From the NCBI GenBank assembly GCA_028290165.1, contig JAQGKJ010000740.1, positions 1-8,961 on the forward strand: DNA of 8,961 bases, in the 5' to 3' direction. The DNA comes from Bradyrhizobium sp. GTDB taxonomy: Bacteria > Pseudomonadota > Alphaproteobacteria > Rhizobiales > Xanthobacteraceae. The position numbers were made by a program, and so were the translations under genes. Positions 1 through 7,001 of the stretch are shown piece by piece. The notes beneath the pieces were generated by a model, which saw only the letters and a program-made list of their open reading frames with translations, was not told the origin of the DNA and made no database searches. Every line of letters starts with the position of its first letter. Positions within the stretch are counted from its first letter, which is position 1.

Positions 1-75
1 CCCGAGCCCCCGCGCAAGAGGGGATCTTCGCGATACTCCCGGAAATCAGGGGTAGGGAGGAGAGTCTGCGCCGGC
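1..75. other. Left-edge non-coding stretch downstream of hprK
   Basis: These 75 bases lie 3' of hprK on the minus strand. They contain no ATG or GTG on the minus strand that could open the next gene. In related genomes hprK is usually followed by an EIIA-Man-type PTS protein and HPr, so the next start, if the operon continues, lies outside the window. Short C-rich and G-rich runs are present, but I see no convincing hairpin followed by a T-tract on the minus strand, so there is no evidence that transcription stops here. Confidence 0.5.
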
Positions 76-603
76 CTATTCTGTGGCGATAGTGGGGCTG
101 ATATGGTTACCAATTCCCTTCGGGCAATCGGCCGAAGGTTGGACGGAAGATGAAATTGCGGTCATGGTCAGCGCGGCCAAAGCCAGCGGGAGGGCCGCAA
201 AGTCCGCTCCGACGGGAATTCGCGGTATCTTAACACCGTAAATGCGAGTTAACTGTGCCTCTGGAGGCGGTAGGCGCTCTGCGTCTGCAGCCGAGAGATC
301 GACGACCAGCCCCACGATCGCCTCCTCAATGAACTCGCAGCGCCGGATGCCTAACCCACGAATCTCCATCAGACCGGCCAATTCGCGGACCGGGCTGACC
401 ACAATTTTTCCGTCACGTGTGTCGAGATGGACACGGTCATCGCCGACCAGCACGGCCTGAGGAATTTGTCCCGCGCGTCCGGCAAGGATGAGGTCGAAGG
501 CGAGACGCGATTTGCCGGCTCCTGACGGCCCGCGGATCAAGACAGCACGATTTCCCACCAGCACAGCCGAAGCGTGGACGCTCGCGGCCCCGGCGCTTGT
601 CAT
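76..603 (-). CDS. hprK: HPr kinase/phosphorylase, short alphaproteobacterial form (HprK)
   Basis: This 175-residue cytoplasmic protein is predicted to phosphorylate the phosphocarrier HPr on a serine, and possibly to remove that phosphate, as part of a regulatory PTS that does not transport sugar. The Walker A loop GPSGAGKS is at residues 25-32, an Asp pair is at 55-56 in VLVGDD, and the HprK signature LAGLMEIRGLGI is at 75-86. The N-terminal domain of the roughly 310-residue Firmicutes enzyme is absent, which is normal for alphaproteobacteria. The C-terminus after about residue 148 looks poorly conserved and makes the protein somewhat longer than the roughly 150 residues I expect. The ATG at 603-601 overlaps the chvG stop in an ATGA, which suggests translational coupling; only a weak SD lies upstream, inside chvG. 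Family assignment is firm. The balance of kinase and phosphatase activity is unknown. Confidence 0.93.
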   Translation of the reverse strand: MTSAGAASVHASAVLVGNRAVLIRGPSGAGKSRLAFDLILAGRAGQIPQAVLVGDDRVHLDTRDGKIVVSPVRELAGLMEIRGLGIRRCEFIEEAIVGLVVDLSAADAERLPPPEAQLTRIYGVKIPRIPVGADFAALPLALAALTMTAISSSVQPSADCPKGIGNHISPTIATE

Positions 604-2408
604 GGCGCGGGCAGCCTGACCACGAAGCGTGCGCCTGCCACGGTAGCCTCGCCGTCGGCACTGAGCGGACTTGCGCGGTTCTCCGCCCAGATCCGTCCGC
701 CATGCGCCTCGATGATCTGCTTCGAGATCGACAGCCCGAGTCCGGAATTCTGTCCAAAACCCTGATGCGGCCGGTCGGTGTAAAAGCGCTCGAAGATCTT
801 CTCCAGCGCATCCTCGCGAATCCCCGGCCCCTCGTCATCGATGACGATTTCGATTTCGGATCTGACGCGGCGGCAGACGATGCGCACTTTGCTGCCGGCG
901 CTGGAAAACGACTGGGCGTTGACCAGGAGGTTGGAGATCACCTGTCCAAGCCGCGAATCATGGCCCGGCACCGAGAACGTGTCGGTAGGGCTGCGGCCCT
1001 CGAAACGGGCTTCTACGGCGATGTCGTTGCCGAGCCGGGTTTCGTTGGCGACCGCGGTCAGCGTCGTGAGCAGGCGGCGAAGATCGACCGGCGCCAGATC
1101 CTGCCGCTGCAGTTCGGCATCGAGGCGGCTGGCATCGGAAATGTCGGAGATCAGCCGGTCGAGCCGCTTGACGTCGTGCTCGATCACCGAGAGCAGCCGC
1201 GAGCGGCTGTTCTCGTTCCGCGCCAGCGGCAGCGTTTCGACCGCAGAGCGCAGCGAAGTCAGCGGGTTCTTCAATTCATGGGCAACGTCGGCGGCAAACA
1301 TCTCGATCGCCTCGATGCGGTTATAGAGCGCCTCCGTCATGTCGCGCAGCGCACCGGAGAGATGTCCGATCTCGTCGCGGCGGCGGGTGAAATCGGGAAT
1401 TTCGACGCGGGTCCGGATCCGGCGGCGGACCCGCTCGGCGCTGTCGGCGAGCCTTCGCACCGGGCCCGCAATGGTGCTCGCCAGCAGCAATGACAGCATG
1501 ATCATGACCGCGGAAGCGACGCCGCCGACCTTCAAGATCGCCAGCCGCTCGGATGTCACCATCTGGTCGATGTCGTCGCCCTGGGTCGAAAGCATCAAGG
1601 CGCCATGGATCGAGCGACCGCGCTGCACGGGCACGGCAACCGACACGATCACCTCGCCACGCTGGTTGACGCGCACCATGCTGCGCTTCTGCCCCTTCAG
1701 CGAGTCCGCGACCTCCTCGTAGCCGCTGCCGTTCTCAGGTCCCAGTTCGCGATAGAGCGGAAGGTCGCCGCGGTTGAGCCAGGTGCGGATCGCGATCATC
1801 GCGCGTCCGGCGATGCCCGGCTTCTCCGAAGACGGCGGCGGCAGCTCGAAGCGCAGCACATTCTCGAGATTGCGGCTGTCGAGGATCAACCCGCCGTCGC
1901 GGTCGAAAATACGCGCCCGGGTCTTGGTCGGCGAAATCAGCGTTTTCAATACCGGCGCGACGCGCTCCGGATTGATCGGGAAAACCAGCCCGGAATATTC
2001 GTCCGGCGCGCCGTAGGTTTCGCCGGGCTTCAGATCGAGCAGCCGGTCGGGATCGATGGTGATGGTGTTGGTCTCGACGGTGGCTGACGCCGCGATCGCA
2101 CCGGCAATGATCTCGGCCTGCACCAGGAGGCTTTGCGCTCGCGCATCAATGAGGCCGGCGCGGAATTGCGAGAGATAGAGGATGCTCGCGACCAGCGCGA
2201 CGAGCCCTGCGAGATTCAGGGAAACGATGCGGCGGGTGAGGCTGGAGAAGCTGAGCGCGAAGAAGAACTGCCCGGCGCGGCGCAACCAGCCGAGCGGCCG
2301 CTGCCAGCCCTGCACGGGCGAGCTTTCCACGGCAACGTTGTGGAGCGCGAGGGCCTGTGACGTGCCCTCGGCATTCAGGCCTGGATCAGGCTGCGTTCGA
2401 TCAAGCAA
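600..2408 (-). CDS. chvG: Sensor histidine kinase ChvG (ExoS-type)
   Basis: This is an inner-membrane sensor kinase of 602 residues that pairs with ChvI. A cytoplasmic leader of about 60 residues is followed by TM1 (about 61-81), a large periplasmic sensor region (about 82-289), TM2 (about 290-312), a HAMP linker (about 311-363), and the kinase core. The H-box AHELKNPL carries the phospho-accepting His377. The N-box has Asn493 and Asn497, G1 is DDEGPGI (524-530), and G2 is NSGLGLSI (554-561). In rhizobia and agrobacteria the family senses acid or envelope conditions and controls exopolysaccharide, motility and virulence or symbiosis genes. The chosen start is a TTG with no clear SD. The upstream frame is open to a TGA at 2508-2510 but has no ATG, GTG or other TTG, so the N-terminus is uncertain. 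The gene lies 133 bp after chvI and overlaps hprK by 4 bp. Confidence 0.95.
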   Translation of the reverse strand: MLDRTQPDPGLNAEGTSQALALHNVAVESSPVQGWQRPLGWLRRAGQFFFALSFSSLTRRIVSLNLAGLVALVASILYLSQFRAGLIDARAQSLLVQAEIIAGAIAASATVETNTITIDPDRLLDLKPGETYGAPDEYSGLVFPINPERVAPVLKTLISPTKTRARIFDRDGGLILDSRNLENVLRFELPPPSSEKPGIAGRAMIAIRTWLNRGDLPLYRELGPENGSGYEEVADSLKGQKRSMVRVNQRGEVIVSVAVPVQRGRSIHGALMLSTQGDDIDQMVTSERLAILKVGGVASAVMIMLSLLLASTIAGPVRRLADSAERVRRRIRTRVEIPDFTRRRDEIGHLSGALRDMTEALYNRIEAIEMFAADVAHELKNPLTSLRSAVETLPLARNENSRSRLLSVIEHDVKRLDRLISDISDASRLDAELQRQDLAPVDLRRLLTTLTAVANETRLGNDIAVEARFEGRSPTDTFSVPGHDSRLGQVISNLLVNAQSFSSAGSKVRIVCRRVRSEIEIVIDDEGPGIREDALEKIFERFYTDRPHQGFGQNSGLGLSISKQIIEAHGGRIWAENRASPLSADGEATVAGARFVVRLPAP

Positions 2409-2541
2409 TGGCCAAAACTGCCGGTTGTTTCGATTGCGTCTTTCAGGATGCGCGTTTCCCTCAGGGTCCGCGTTGCCCTCCCATCCTACCCGAGATGCGC
2501 GGGGCCGTCAGTTAACAATGCACGCGTCAACCCCGACCAAA
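2409..2541 (-). other. chvI-chvG intergenic spacer
   Basis: This 133-bp spacer separates the chvI stop from the proposed chvG TTG start. On the minus strand it contains a purine-rich GGATGGGAGGG, which resembles an SD but has no ATG, GTG or TTG within a usable distance. A lone TTGACG follows the chvI stop, without a matching -10 at normal spacing. I see no strong hairpin terminator, so chvI and chvG are probably cotranscribed. Confidence 0.4.
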
Positions 2542-3243
2542 TCAGGTCTCCTTGAAGCGGTAGCCGACGCCGTACAGGGTCTCGATCATCTCGAAATCGT
2601 CGTCCACGACCTTGAATTTCTTGCGCAGCCGCTTGATGTGGCTGTCGATGGTACGATCGTCGACATAGACCTGATCGTCATAGGCGGCGTCCATCAGGGC
2701 GTTGCGGCTTTTCACCACGCCGGGACGGGTGGCCAGCGCCTGCAGGATCAGGAATTCCGTCACCGTCAACGTGACCGGCTCGTTCTTCCAGGTGCAGGTG
2801 TGACGCTCCGGATCCATCCGTAACAGTCCGCGATCGAGCGCCTTGGCATCGGTTTCCTTCGGCACGGCGGTCGGATCCTTCGGCGCCGCGCGGCGCAGCA
2901 CGGCCTTCACGCGCTCGACCAGGAGCCGCTGCGAGAACGGCTTGCGGATGAAATCGTCGGCGCCCATCTTGAGCCCGAACAATTCGTCGATTTCCTCGTC
3001 CTTGGAGGTGAGAAAGATCACCGGCAGATCAGATTTCTGCCGCAGCCTCCGCAACGTCTCCATGCCGTCCATGCGCGGCATCTTGATGTCGAGGATCGCA
3101 AGGTCCGGCGGTGAGGTGCGGAAGCCGTCGAGTGCGGAAGCGCCATCCGTGTAGGTCATGATGCGATAGCCTTCGGCCTCGAGCGCGATCGAGACGGAAG
3201 TGAGAATGTTGCGGTCGTCATCGACCAGGGCGATTGTGGGCAT
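2542..3243 (-). CDS. chvI: Response regulator ChvI (OmpR/PhoB family)
   Basis: This 233-residue cytoplasmic response regulator is the partner of ChvG. The receiver domain (about 2-117) has the acidic pocket Asp8-Asp9-Asp10, the phospho-accepting Asp52 in [12 protein letters not shown], the switch residue Thr79 and the conserved Lys101 in RKPF. A winged-helix DNA-binding domain fills about residues 135-231, with the recognition-helix segment [17 protein letters not shown] and the terminal hairpin YGVGYRF. The reading frame is open 32 codons further upstream, to 3339. The start at 3243 is preferred because [10 protein letters not shown] is the canonical beginning of this family and the extension has no domain character. 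The SD is weak (GCAGG, very close to the ATG). The gene is first in the chvI-chvG-hprK cluster and diverges from the hugZ-like gene. Phosphorylated ChvI is expected to act as a transcription factor, possibly on its own promoter. Confidence 0.96.
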   Translation of the reverse strand: MPTIALVDDDRNILTSVSIALEAEGYRIMTYTDGASALDGFRTSPPDLAILDIKMPRMDGMETLRRLRQKSDLPVIFLTSKDEEIDELFGLKMGADDFIRKPFSQRLLVERVKAVLRRAAPKDPTAVPKETDAKALDRGLLRMDPERHTCTWKNEPVTLTVTEFLILQALATRPGVVKSRNALMDAAYDDQVYVDDRTIDSHIKRLRKKFKVVDDDFEMIETLYGVGYRFKET

Positions 3244-3300
3244 GAGCCTGCTTTCAGAAACGGTGGTGGCTGAAACGGCGAGCAATCCAGCGATGCGCCG

Positions 3301-3327
3301 CATATATGGGCTTCGAACTACGTCCAA
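3301..3327 (-). promoter_or_regulatory. Candidate chvI promoter
   Basis: On the minus strand TTGGAC (3327-3322) is followed after 15 bp by TATATG (3306-3301). The -10 element is a fair match to TATAAT, but the -35 match is only partial and the spacing is short. Transcription would begin near 3294 and give a leader of about 50 nt before the chvI ATG. This is a pattern-based proposal only. Confidence 0.28.
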
Positions 3328-3377
3328 CGAGCAATGCAAGCTGGGCTGAAGTGTGACCGAGTTCCCGAATCCCTTAG

Positions 3378-3392
3378 CGAACCATAGGTTCG
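3378..3392. promoter_or_regulatory. Perfect 15-bp palindrome in the divergent chvI/hugZ-like intergenic region
   Basis: CGAACC-ATA-GGTTCG has two exact 6-bp arms around a 3-bp centre. It ends 70 bp before the proposed hugZ-like ATG and lies 134 bp upstream of the chvI ATG, in the only shared control region between the two transcription units. Its size and symmetry suit a dimeric repressor or activator. It does not match the Fur, Irr or RirA consensus sequences as I know them, so the regulator is unidentified. It is too short, and lacks the T-tract, to be an intrinsic terminator. Confidence 0.4.
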
Positions 3393-3462
3393 GAGCCTGT
3401 ATAGAAGATTGGCCCGGCCACGAAAAGCCCTATTTTAGCAATGAGATGTGCGGATATGTGCT

Positions 3463-4197
3463 ATGCAACCAACCGCTGATTTCGACCCTGCCCGTCTCGC
3501 CCGGTCGCTGTTGCGCCGCCGCCGGGAGGGGGCTTTGGCGACCCTGATGACCGGCAGCGGCGATCCCTATTGCTCGCTGGTTAATGTCGCAAGCCACCCC
3601 GATGGCTCGCCGATCCTGCTGATTTCCCGGCTGGCACTGCATACCAGGAACATCCTTGGCGATCCCAGGGTGTCGCTGATGCTTGACGAGCGGGCCGGGG
3701 GTGATCCCCTGGAGGGCTCGCGGATCATGCTGGCGGGCCGCGCCGAGGAGGCCAATGGCGATGATGCGCCAATCCTGCGGCAGCGGTACCTCAGCGCCCA
3801 TCCATCCGCGGAAGCCTTTGTAGACTTTAAGGATTTCTCGTTCTTCCGGATCCGGCCAACAGGCGCCCATCTGGTGGCGGGGTTTGGGCGGATCGTCGAC
3901 CTCACGCCTCAACAGTTCTTGACCGACATCTCCGATGCCGCAGCGCTGCTCGAGGCCGAGCCGGGGGCCATCGACCATATGAACGCGGATCACCGCGACG
4001 CGACTAACCTCTACGCGACCAGGCTGCTCGGCGCCGAGCCTGCGGACTGGCGCTGCACCGGCTGCGATCCCGACGGGATCGACTTGCAGGCCGGCGCCCA
4101 AGCCTTGCGGCTGGACTTTCCGGAACGGGTCACCGGGCCCGGAGAGTTGCGCAAGATGCTGGTCAGGCTGGCGGACGAGGCGCGGGCGAAGGCATAG
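3463..4197 (+). CDS. HugZ/PNPOx-like FMN-binding split-barrel protein with DUF2470 tail
   Basis: This cytoplasmic protein of 244 residues belongs to the pyridoxamine-5'-phosphate-oxidase-like superfamily related to HugZ heme oxygenases. The split barrel fills about residues 10-150. It includes GDPYCSLVNVA (33-43), SRLALHTRNIL followed by DPRVSLMLDE, and HLVAGFGRIVDL (136-147). The C-terminal DUF2470 domain is marked by DHMNADH (171-177) and runs to about 235. Some family members degrade heme or bind FMN or heme, while others have no known reaction, so the substrate here is open. The ATG at 3463 is preferred because GGA lies 8 nt upstream. An in-frame GTG at 3448 would add five residues but has no usable SD. 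The gene is 38 bp upstream of the TPR-CHAT gene on the same strand and probably shares its transcript. Confidence 0.87.
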   Translation: MQPTADFDPARLARSLLRRRREGALATLMTGSGDPYCSLVNVASHPDGSPILLISRLALHTRNILGDPRVSLMLDERAGGDPLEGSRIMLAGRAEEANGDDAPILRQRYLSAHPSAEAFVDFKDFSFFRIRPTGAHLVAGFGRIVDLTPQQFLTDISDAAALLEAEPGAIDHMNADHRDATNLYATRLLGAEPADWRCTGCDPDGIDLQAGAQALRLDFPERVTGPGELRKMLVRLADEARAKA

Positions 4198-4226
4198 CGA
4201 AGGCTCGCCGCCACGCAAGGAAGTGT

Positions 4227-4230
4227 AGGG
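4227..4230 (+). promoter_or_regulatory. Ribosome binding site of the TPR-CHAT gene
   Basis: AGGG lies 5 nt before the ATG at 4236, within the 38-bp gap after the hugZ-like stop. A second purine-rich run, AGGAAG (4218-4223), is too far away at 12 nt. No promoter-like hexamer pair fits in this gap, which supports cotranscription with the upstream gene. Confidence 0.5.
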
Positions 4231-4235
4231 CGAGC

Positions 4236-6848
4236 ATGAAATCCGGCAATCGATTGGTTCTTACGGTGTGGTTGGCACTGGTCACCGGCGCTTGCCTCGG
4301 CGCGCCGGCATCCGCGCAGAAAAATGAGACGGCCGGGCTCAGCGCCAAAATCGCAGAGCTCAGCCGGGCCGGCAGATATTCCGAAGCGATACCGCTGGCG
4401 CAGCGCCAGCTGGAAAGTCTGGAGAAGACCTCTGGTCCATTCAATCGTGATGTCGCGGCGGCGCTGAACAATCTGGCGCTGCTCTATGGCGACCAGGGGC
4501 GCGATACCGAGGCCGAGCCGTTGTACAAGCGGTCGCTGGCAATCTTTGAGAAGGTGAATGGTCTCGACTCTCCCGAGATCGCGTCAGGCTTGAACAATCT
4601 GGCTGCGCTTTACCAGCGCCAGGAGCGCTATGCCGATGCCGAGCCGCTGTTCAAGCGGGCGCTGGCGATCCGCGAGAAGTCGCTTCCGCGCGATCATCCC
4701 GACCTCGGACAGTCCCTGAACAATCTGGCGACCCTCTACGAGAAGCAGGACCGCCATGCCGATTCCGAGCCGCTGTTCAAGCGAGCGCTGGCGATCTATG
4801 AGAAAGCGGCCGGTCCGGAGCATCCCGCGGTCGCGACGCTGCTGAACAATCTGGGCCAGGTCGACAAGGTCCAGGGCCGCTATGCCGACGCCGAGCCGCT
4901 GATCAAGCGGTCGCTTTCGATCCGCGAGAAAGTGCTCGGACGCGATCATCCCGATGTGGCGAGATCGCTGAACAATCTTGCGGACCTCTATGAAAGACAG
5001 GGCCGTTACGCCGACGCCGAACCGCTCTACCAGCGGGCGGCGGCGATCCGCGAGGGCGCGCTCGGTCCCGATCATCCCGATCTCGCAATATCGCTCAACA
5101 ATCTTGCATCGCTCTATCAGACCGAGGGACACACCGCCGATGCCTTGCCGATCATGGAAAGAATGATCGGAAGCGGGCACGCGCAGATGCGTGTGGCGCT
5201 TCCGGTGTTATCAGCAGCGCAGCGCCAACAATTGATGTCGGCCGAAAAAGCATTGGATGATGCGCTCAATGCGGTCCAGCGCGGTACCCAATCATCGGCG
5301 GCTTCCGCCGTGAACCAGCTTTCGGTCCGGCTGGCGGCTGGCAACGATCGCCTTGCCGAACTGGTTCGCAGGGATCAGGACCTCGCCGCCGAGGCGGAGG
5401 CGCTGGACAAGGCGATTGTTGCGGCCGTCTCCAGGGAGCGCTCGAAGCGCGACGCCGCCTCCGAACAGCGCAGCAGGGACCGGCTTGGCGTTATTTCGAC
5501 CGAGCGCGCGGGCTTGCAAAAAACCTTTGCGGCCGAATTCCCCGATTACGCCGCGTTGTCCAATCCCCTGCCGATGAAGGCTGCGGAGATTCAGGCGCTG
5601 TTGTCCGCCGATGAAGCGATGGTGCTGTTCGCGGTCGTCGATAAAGCGAGCTACGTCTTCGCGTTGACGCGCCAGAGTTTCGACTGGAAGCCGCTGCCGT
5701 TTGGCGCCGACGCTCTCTCGCAGAAGGTCGCCGCGTTTCGCCGCGGCCTGGACGTTGGCAGTGCGAGCGATGCGTCGGGTAAGGCCGGGTTGTTCGATCT
5801 CGCGCGGGCCTACGAGCTATATGCGGCGCTGCTGGGTCCGGTCGAGCCGCTGGTAAAGGACAAGCGCAGTCTTCTGGTCGTGCCTTCGGGCGCGCTGACG
5901 GCGCTGCCGTTTCATCTGCTGGTGACCGAGAAGCCTGCCGCCGCGATCGCGGAAAAAATCGATGGTTATCGCGAGGCCGCCTGGCTGCTCCGGCGTCAGG
6001 CGATCTCCGTGCTGCCGTCGATCGCCAGTCTGAAGGCGTTGCGGAGCTTTGCGCGCAAGGACCAGGGCATCAAACCGATGACCGGCTTCGGCGATCCCGT
6101 CTTCGACCCGTCGCAAGATGGCTCCGGAGAGAAACGCGCGCCCGGCATGACAAAATCCGCTTCCCGTAGCCTGGTGACTGCCGCCTACACCGATTTCTGG
6201 CAGGGGGCGGGCGTCGATCGCGCGAAACTCGCGCAAGCCTTGCCGCAGCTGCCGGATACATCAGACGAGCTGAACGCGGTCGCAAAAGACCTCGGTGTTG
6301 CCGCCTCCGATATCCATCTCGGTAGCGATGCCAGCGAAACAACCGTCAAGCGCGCCCCGCTCGCCGATTACGCCATTGTCTATTTCGCCACCCATGGTCT
6401 GGTCGCGGGCGACGTCAAGGGCCTCGCGGAGCCGTCGCTTGCGCTCAGCATTCCCAAACAACCTTCCGAGTTCGACGACGGCCTGCTCACATCAAGCGAA
6501 GTCGCACAGTTAAAACTCAACGCCGACTGGGTGGTGCTGTCCGCCTGCAACACGATCGCCGGCGACAAACCCGGCGCGGAAGCGCTGTCGGGCCTGGCGC
6601 GCGCGTTCTTTTATGCCGGAGCCCGCGCGCTGCTGGTCTCGCATTGGGCGGTCGATTCGGCAGCGGCGACCAGGCTCACGACTTCGACGTTCGATCTGCT
6701 CAAAACCAATCCGAAGCTCGGCCGCTCCGAGGCGCTGCGCCAGGCAATGCTCCGTTATCTCGACGATCCCTCATCCCCCAAAAACGCCTATCCGGCATTC
6801 TGGGGTCCGTTTGCGTTGATTGGCGAGGGAGCGGCGCGTACGGATTAG
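4236..6848 (+). CDS. Exported TPR-CHAT protein, putative caspase-like cysteine peptidase
   Basis: This 870-residue protein begins with a Sec-type signal peptide: Lys2 and Arg6, a hydrophobic core to about residue 22, and an AxA site (Ala25-Ser26-Ala27) before Gln28. It is therefore predicted to be periplasmic or secreted. Seven tetratricopeptide repeats follow (about 36-312), then an alpha-helical, charged linker (about 325-435) that may form a coiled coil, then a C-terminal CHAT domain (about 540-865). The likely catalytic dyad is His720 in YFATHG and Cys771 in VVLSACNT. Also typical of CHAT are ALSGLARAFFYAGARALLVS (783-802) and the closing AFWGPFALIGEG. CHAT domains are clan CD peptidases related to caspases and separases, and the TPR array probably binds a partner or substrate. 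No CRISPR or recognisable target gene is adjacent. It follows the hugZ-like gene by 38 bp. Domain calls are strong; substrate and role are unknown. Confidence 0.93.
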   Translation: MKSGNRLVLTVWLALVTGACLGAPASAQKNETAGLSAKIAELSRAGRYSEAIPLAQRQLESLEKTSGPFNRDVAAALNNLALLYGDQGRDTEAEPLYKRSLAIFEKVNGLDSPEIASGLNNLAALYQRQERYADAEPLFKRALAIREKSLPRDHPDLGQSLNNLATLYEKQDRHADSEPLFKRALAIYEKAAGPEHPAVATLLNNLGQVDKVQGRYADAEPLIKRSLSIREKVLGRDHPDVARSLNNLADLYERQGRYADAEPLYQRAAAIREGALGPDHPDLAISLNNLASLYQTEGHTADALPIMERMIGSGHAQMRVALPVLSAAQRQQLMSAEKALDDALNAVQRGTQSSAASAVNQLSVRLAAGNDRLAELVRRDQDLAAEAEALDKAIVAAVSRERSKRDAASEQRSRDRLGVISTERAGLQKTFAAEFPDYAALSNPLPMKAAEIQALLSADEAMVLFAVVDKASYVFALTRQSFDWKPLPFGADALSQKVAAFRRGLDVGSASDASGKAGLFDLARAYELYAALLGPVEPLVKDKRSLLVVPSGALTALPFHLLVTEKPAAAIAEKIDGYREAAWLLRRQAISVLPSIASLKALRSFARKDQGIKPMTGFGDPVFDPSQDGSGEKRAPGMTKSASRSLVTAAYTDFWQGAGVDRAKLAQALPQLPDTSDELNAVAKDLGVAASDIHLGSDASETTVKRAPLADYAIVYFATHGLVAGDVKGLAEPSLALSIPKQPSEFDDGLLTSSEVAQLKLNADWVVLSACNTIAGDKPGAEALSGLARAFFYAGARALLVSHWAVDSAAATRLTTSTFDLLKTNPKLGRSEALRQAMLRYLDDPSSPKNAYPAFWGPFALIGEGAARTD
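4341..5168 (+). repeat. Tandem 126-bp coding repeats (seven TPR units)
   Basis: The encoded repeats keep a strict 42-residue period. The dipeptide Asn-Asn before Leu falls at residues 78, 120, 162, 204, 246 and 288, and a degenerate first unit (36-77) keeps the same phase, with Gly46-Arg47 matching Gly88-Arg89. The DNA also repeats every 126 bp: an AACAATCT core recurs at 4467, 4593, 4719, 4845, 4971 and 5097. Units two and three of the conserved set are especially alike around 4636-4680 and 4762-4806. The 42-residue unit resembles the kinesin-light-chain-like TPR type, with the pattern GRYADAEPL...RALAIREK...DHPD. Confidence 0.92.
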
Positions 6849-6883
6849 GGGTTGTGCGTCGCAACAAGGCGCCGCAAGCCAAT

Positions 6884-6900
6884 CGCGACCGATCGTCGCG
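6884..6900 (+). terminator. Weak hairpin after the TPR-CHAT gene, possible terminator
   Basis: CGCGAC (6884-6889) and GTCGCG (6895-6900) form a perfect 6-bp GC-rich stem with a 5-nt loop, 36 nt after the TAG stop. The following bases, CCGTTTCC, hold only a short T-run, so this is not a strong intrinsic terminator. It may be an inefficient terminator or only an mRNA 3'-end structure. Confidence 0.33.
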
Positions 6901-7001
6901 CCGTTTCCTGAATTGTGCCGATCAAGCCCCCGCGCTGCAGCAAGCGTTTGCGCGGAAAGCATGACTGCGCCATGGAATAAACCAAATATTACGGGATCGG
7001 C

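Noticed and set aside
1..75. Possible terminator after hprK from the CCCC and GGGG runs
   Set aside because: The arms are only four bases with a long loop and no T-tract on the minus strand.
230..252. Two TTAA sequences inside hprK as a CtrA site
   Set aside because: They are 15 bp apart rather than 7 and lie within the coding sequence.
597..1493. 298-codon plus-strand frame opposite chvG
   Set aside because: It is antisense to the conserved kinase core of chvG, and its translation shows only high-GC shadow composition (Arg, Ala, Gly, Asp) with no motif.
3244..3339. Extended chvI start 32 codons upstream
   Set aside because: The extension has no receiver-domain character, and the family begins at the [10 protein letters not shown] start at 3243.
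3430..4218. 262-codon minus-strand frame opposite the hugZ-like gene
   Set aside because: It mirrors the hugZ-like coding frame and has no domain, while the plus-strand protein shows clear family motifs.
4236..4316. Lipoprotein signal with Cys20 as the acylated residue
   Set aside because: The residues before Cys20 (Thr-Gly-Ala) do not fit the usual Leu/Val/Ile at -3, and a clear AxA signal peptidase I site follows at 25-27.
4341..5168. The regular spacing as a CRISPR-like array
   Set aside because: The 126-bp period is a multiple of three, the frame stays open, and the units encode TPR motifs rather than short repeats with unique spacers.
4584..5180. 198-codon minus-strand frame with an internal repeat pattern
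   Set aside because: The repetition is simply the antisense image of the TPR repeats in the CHAT gene.
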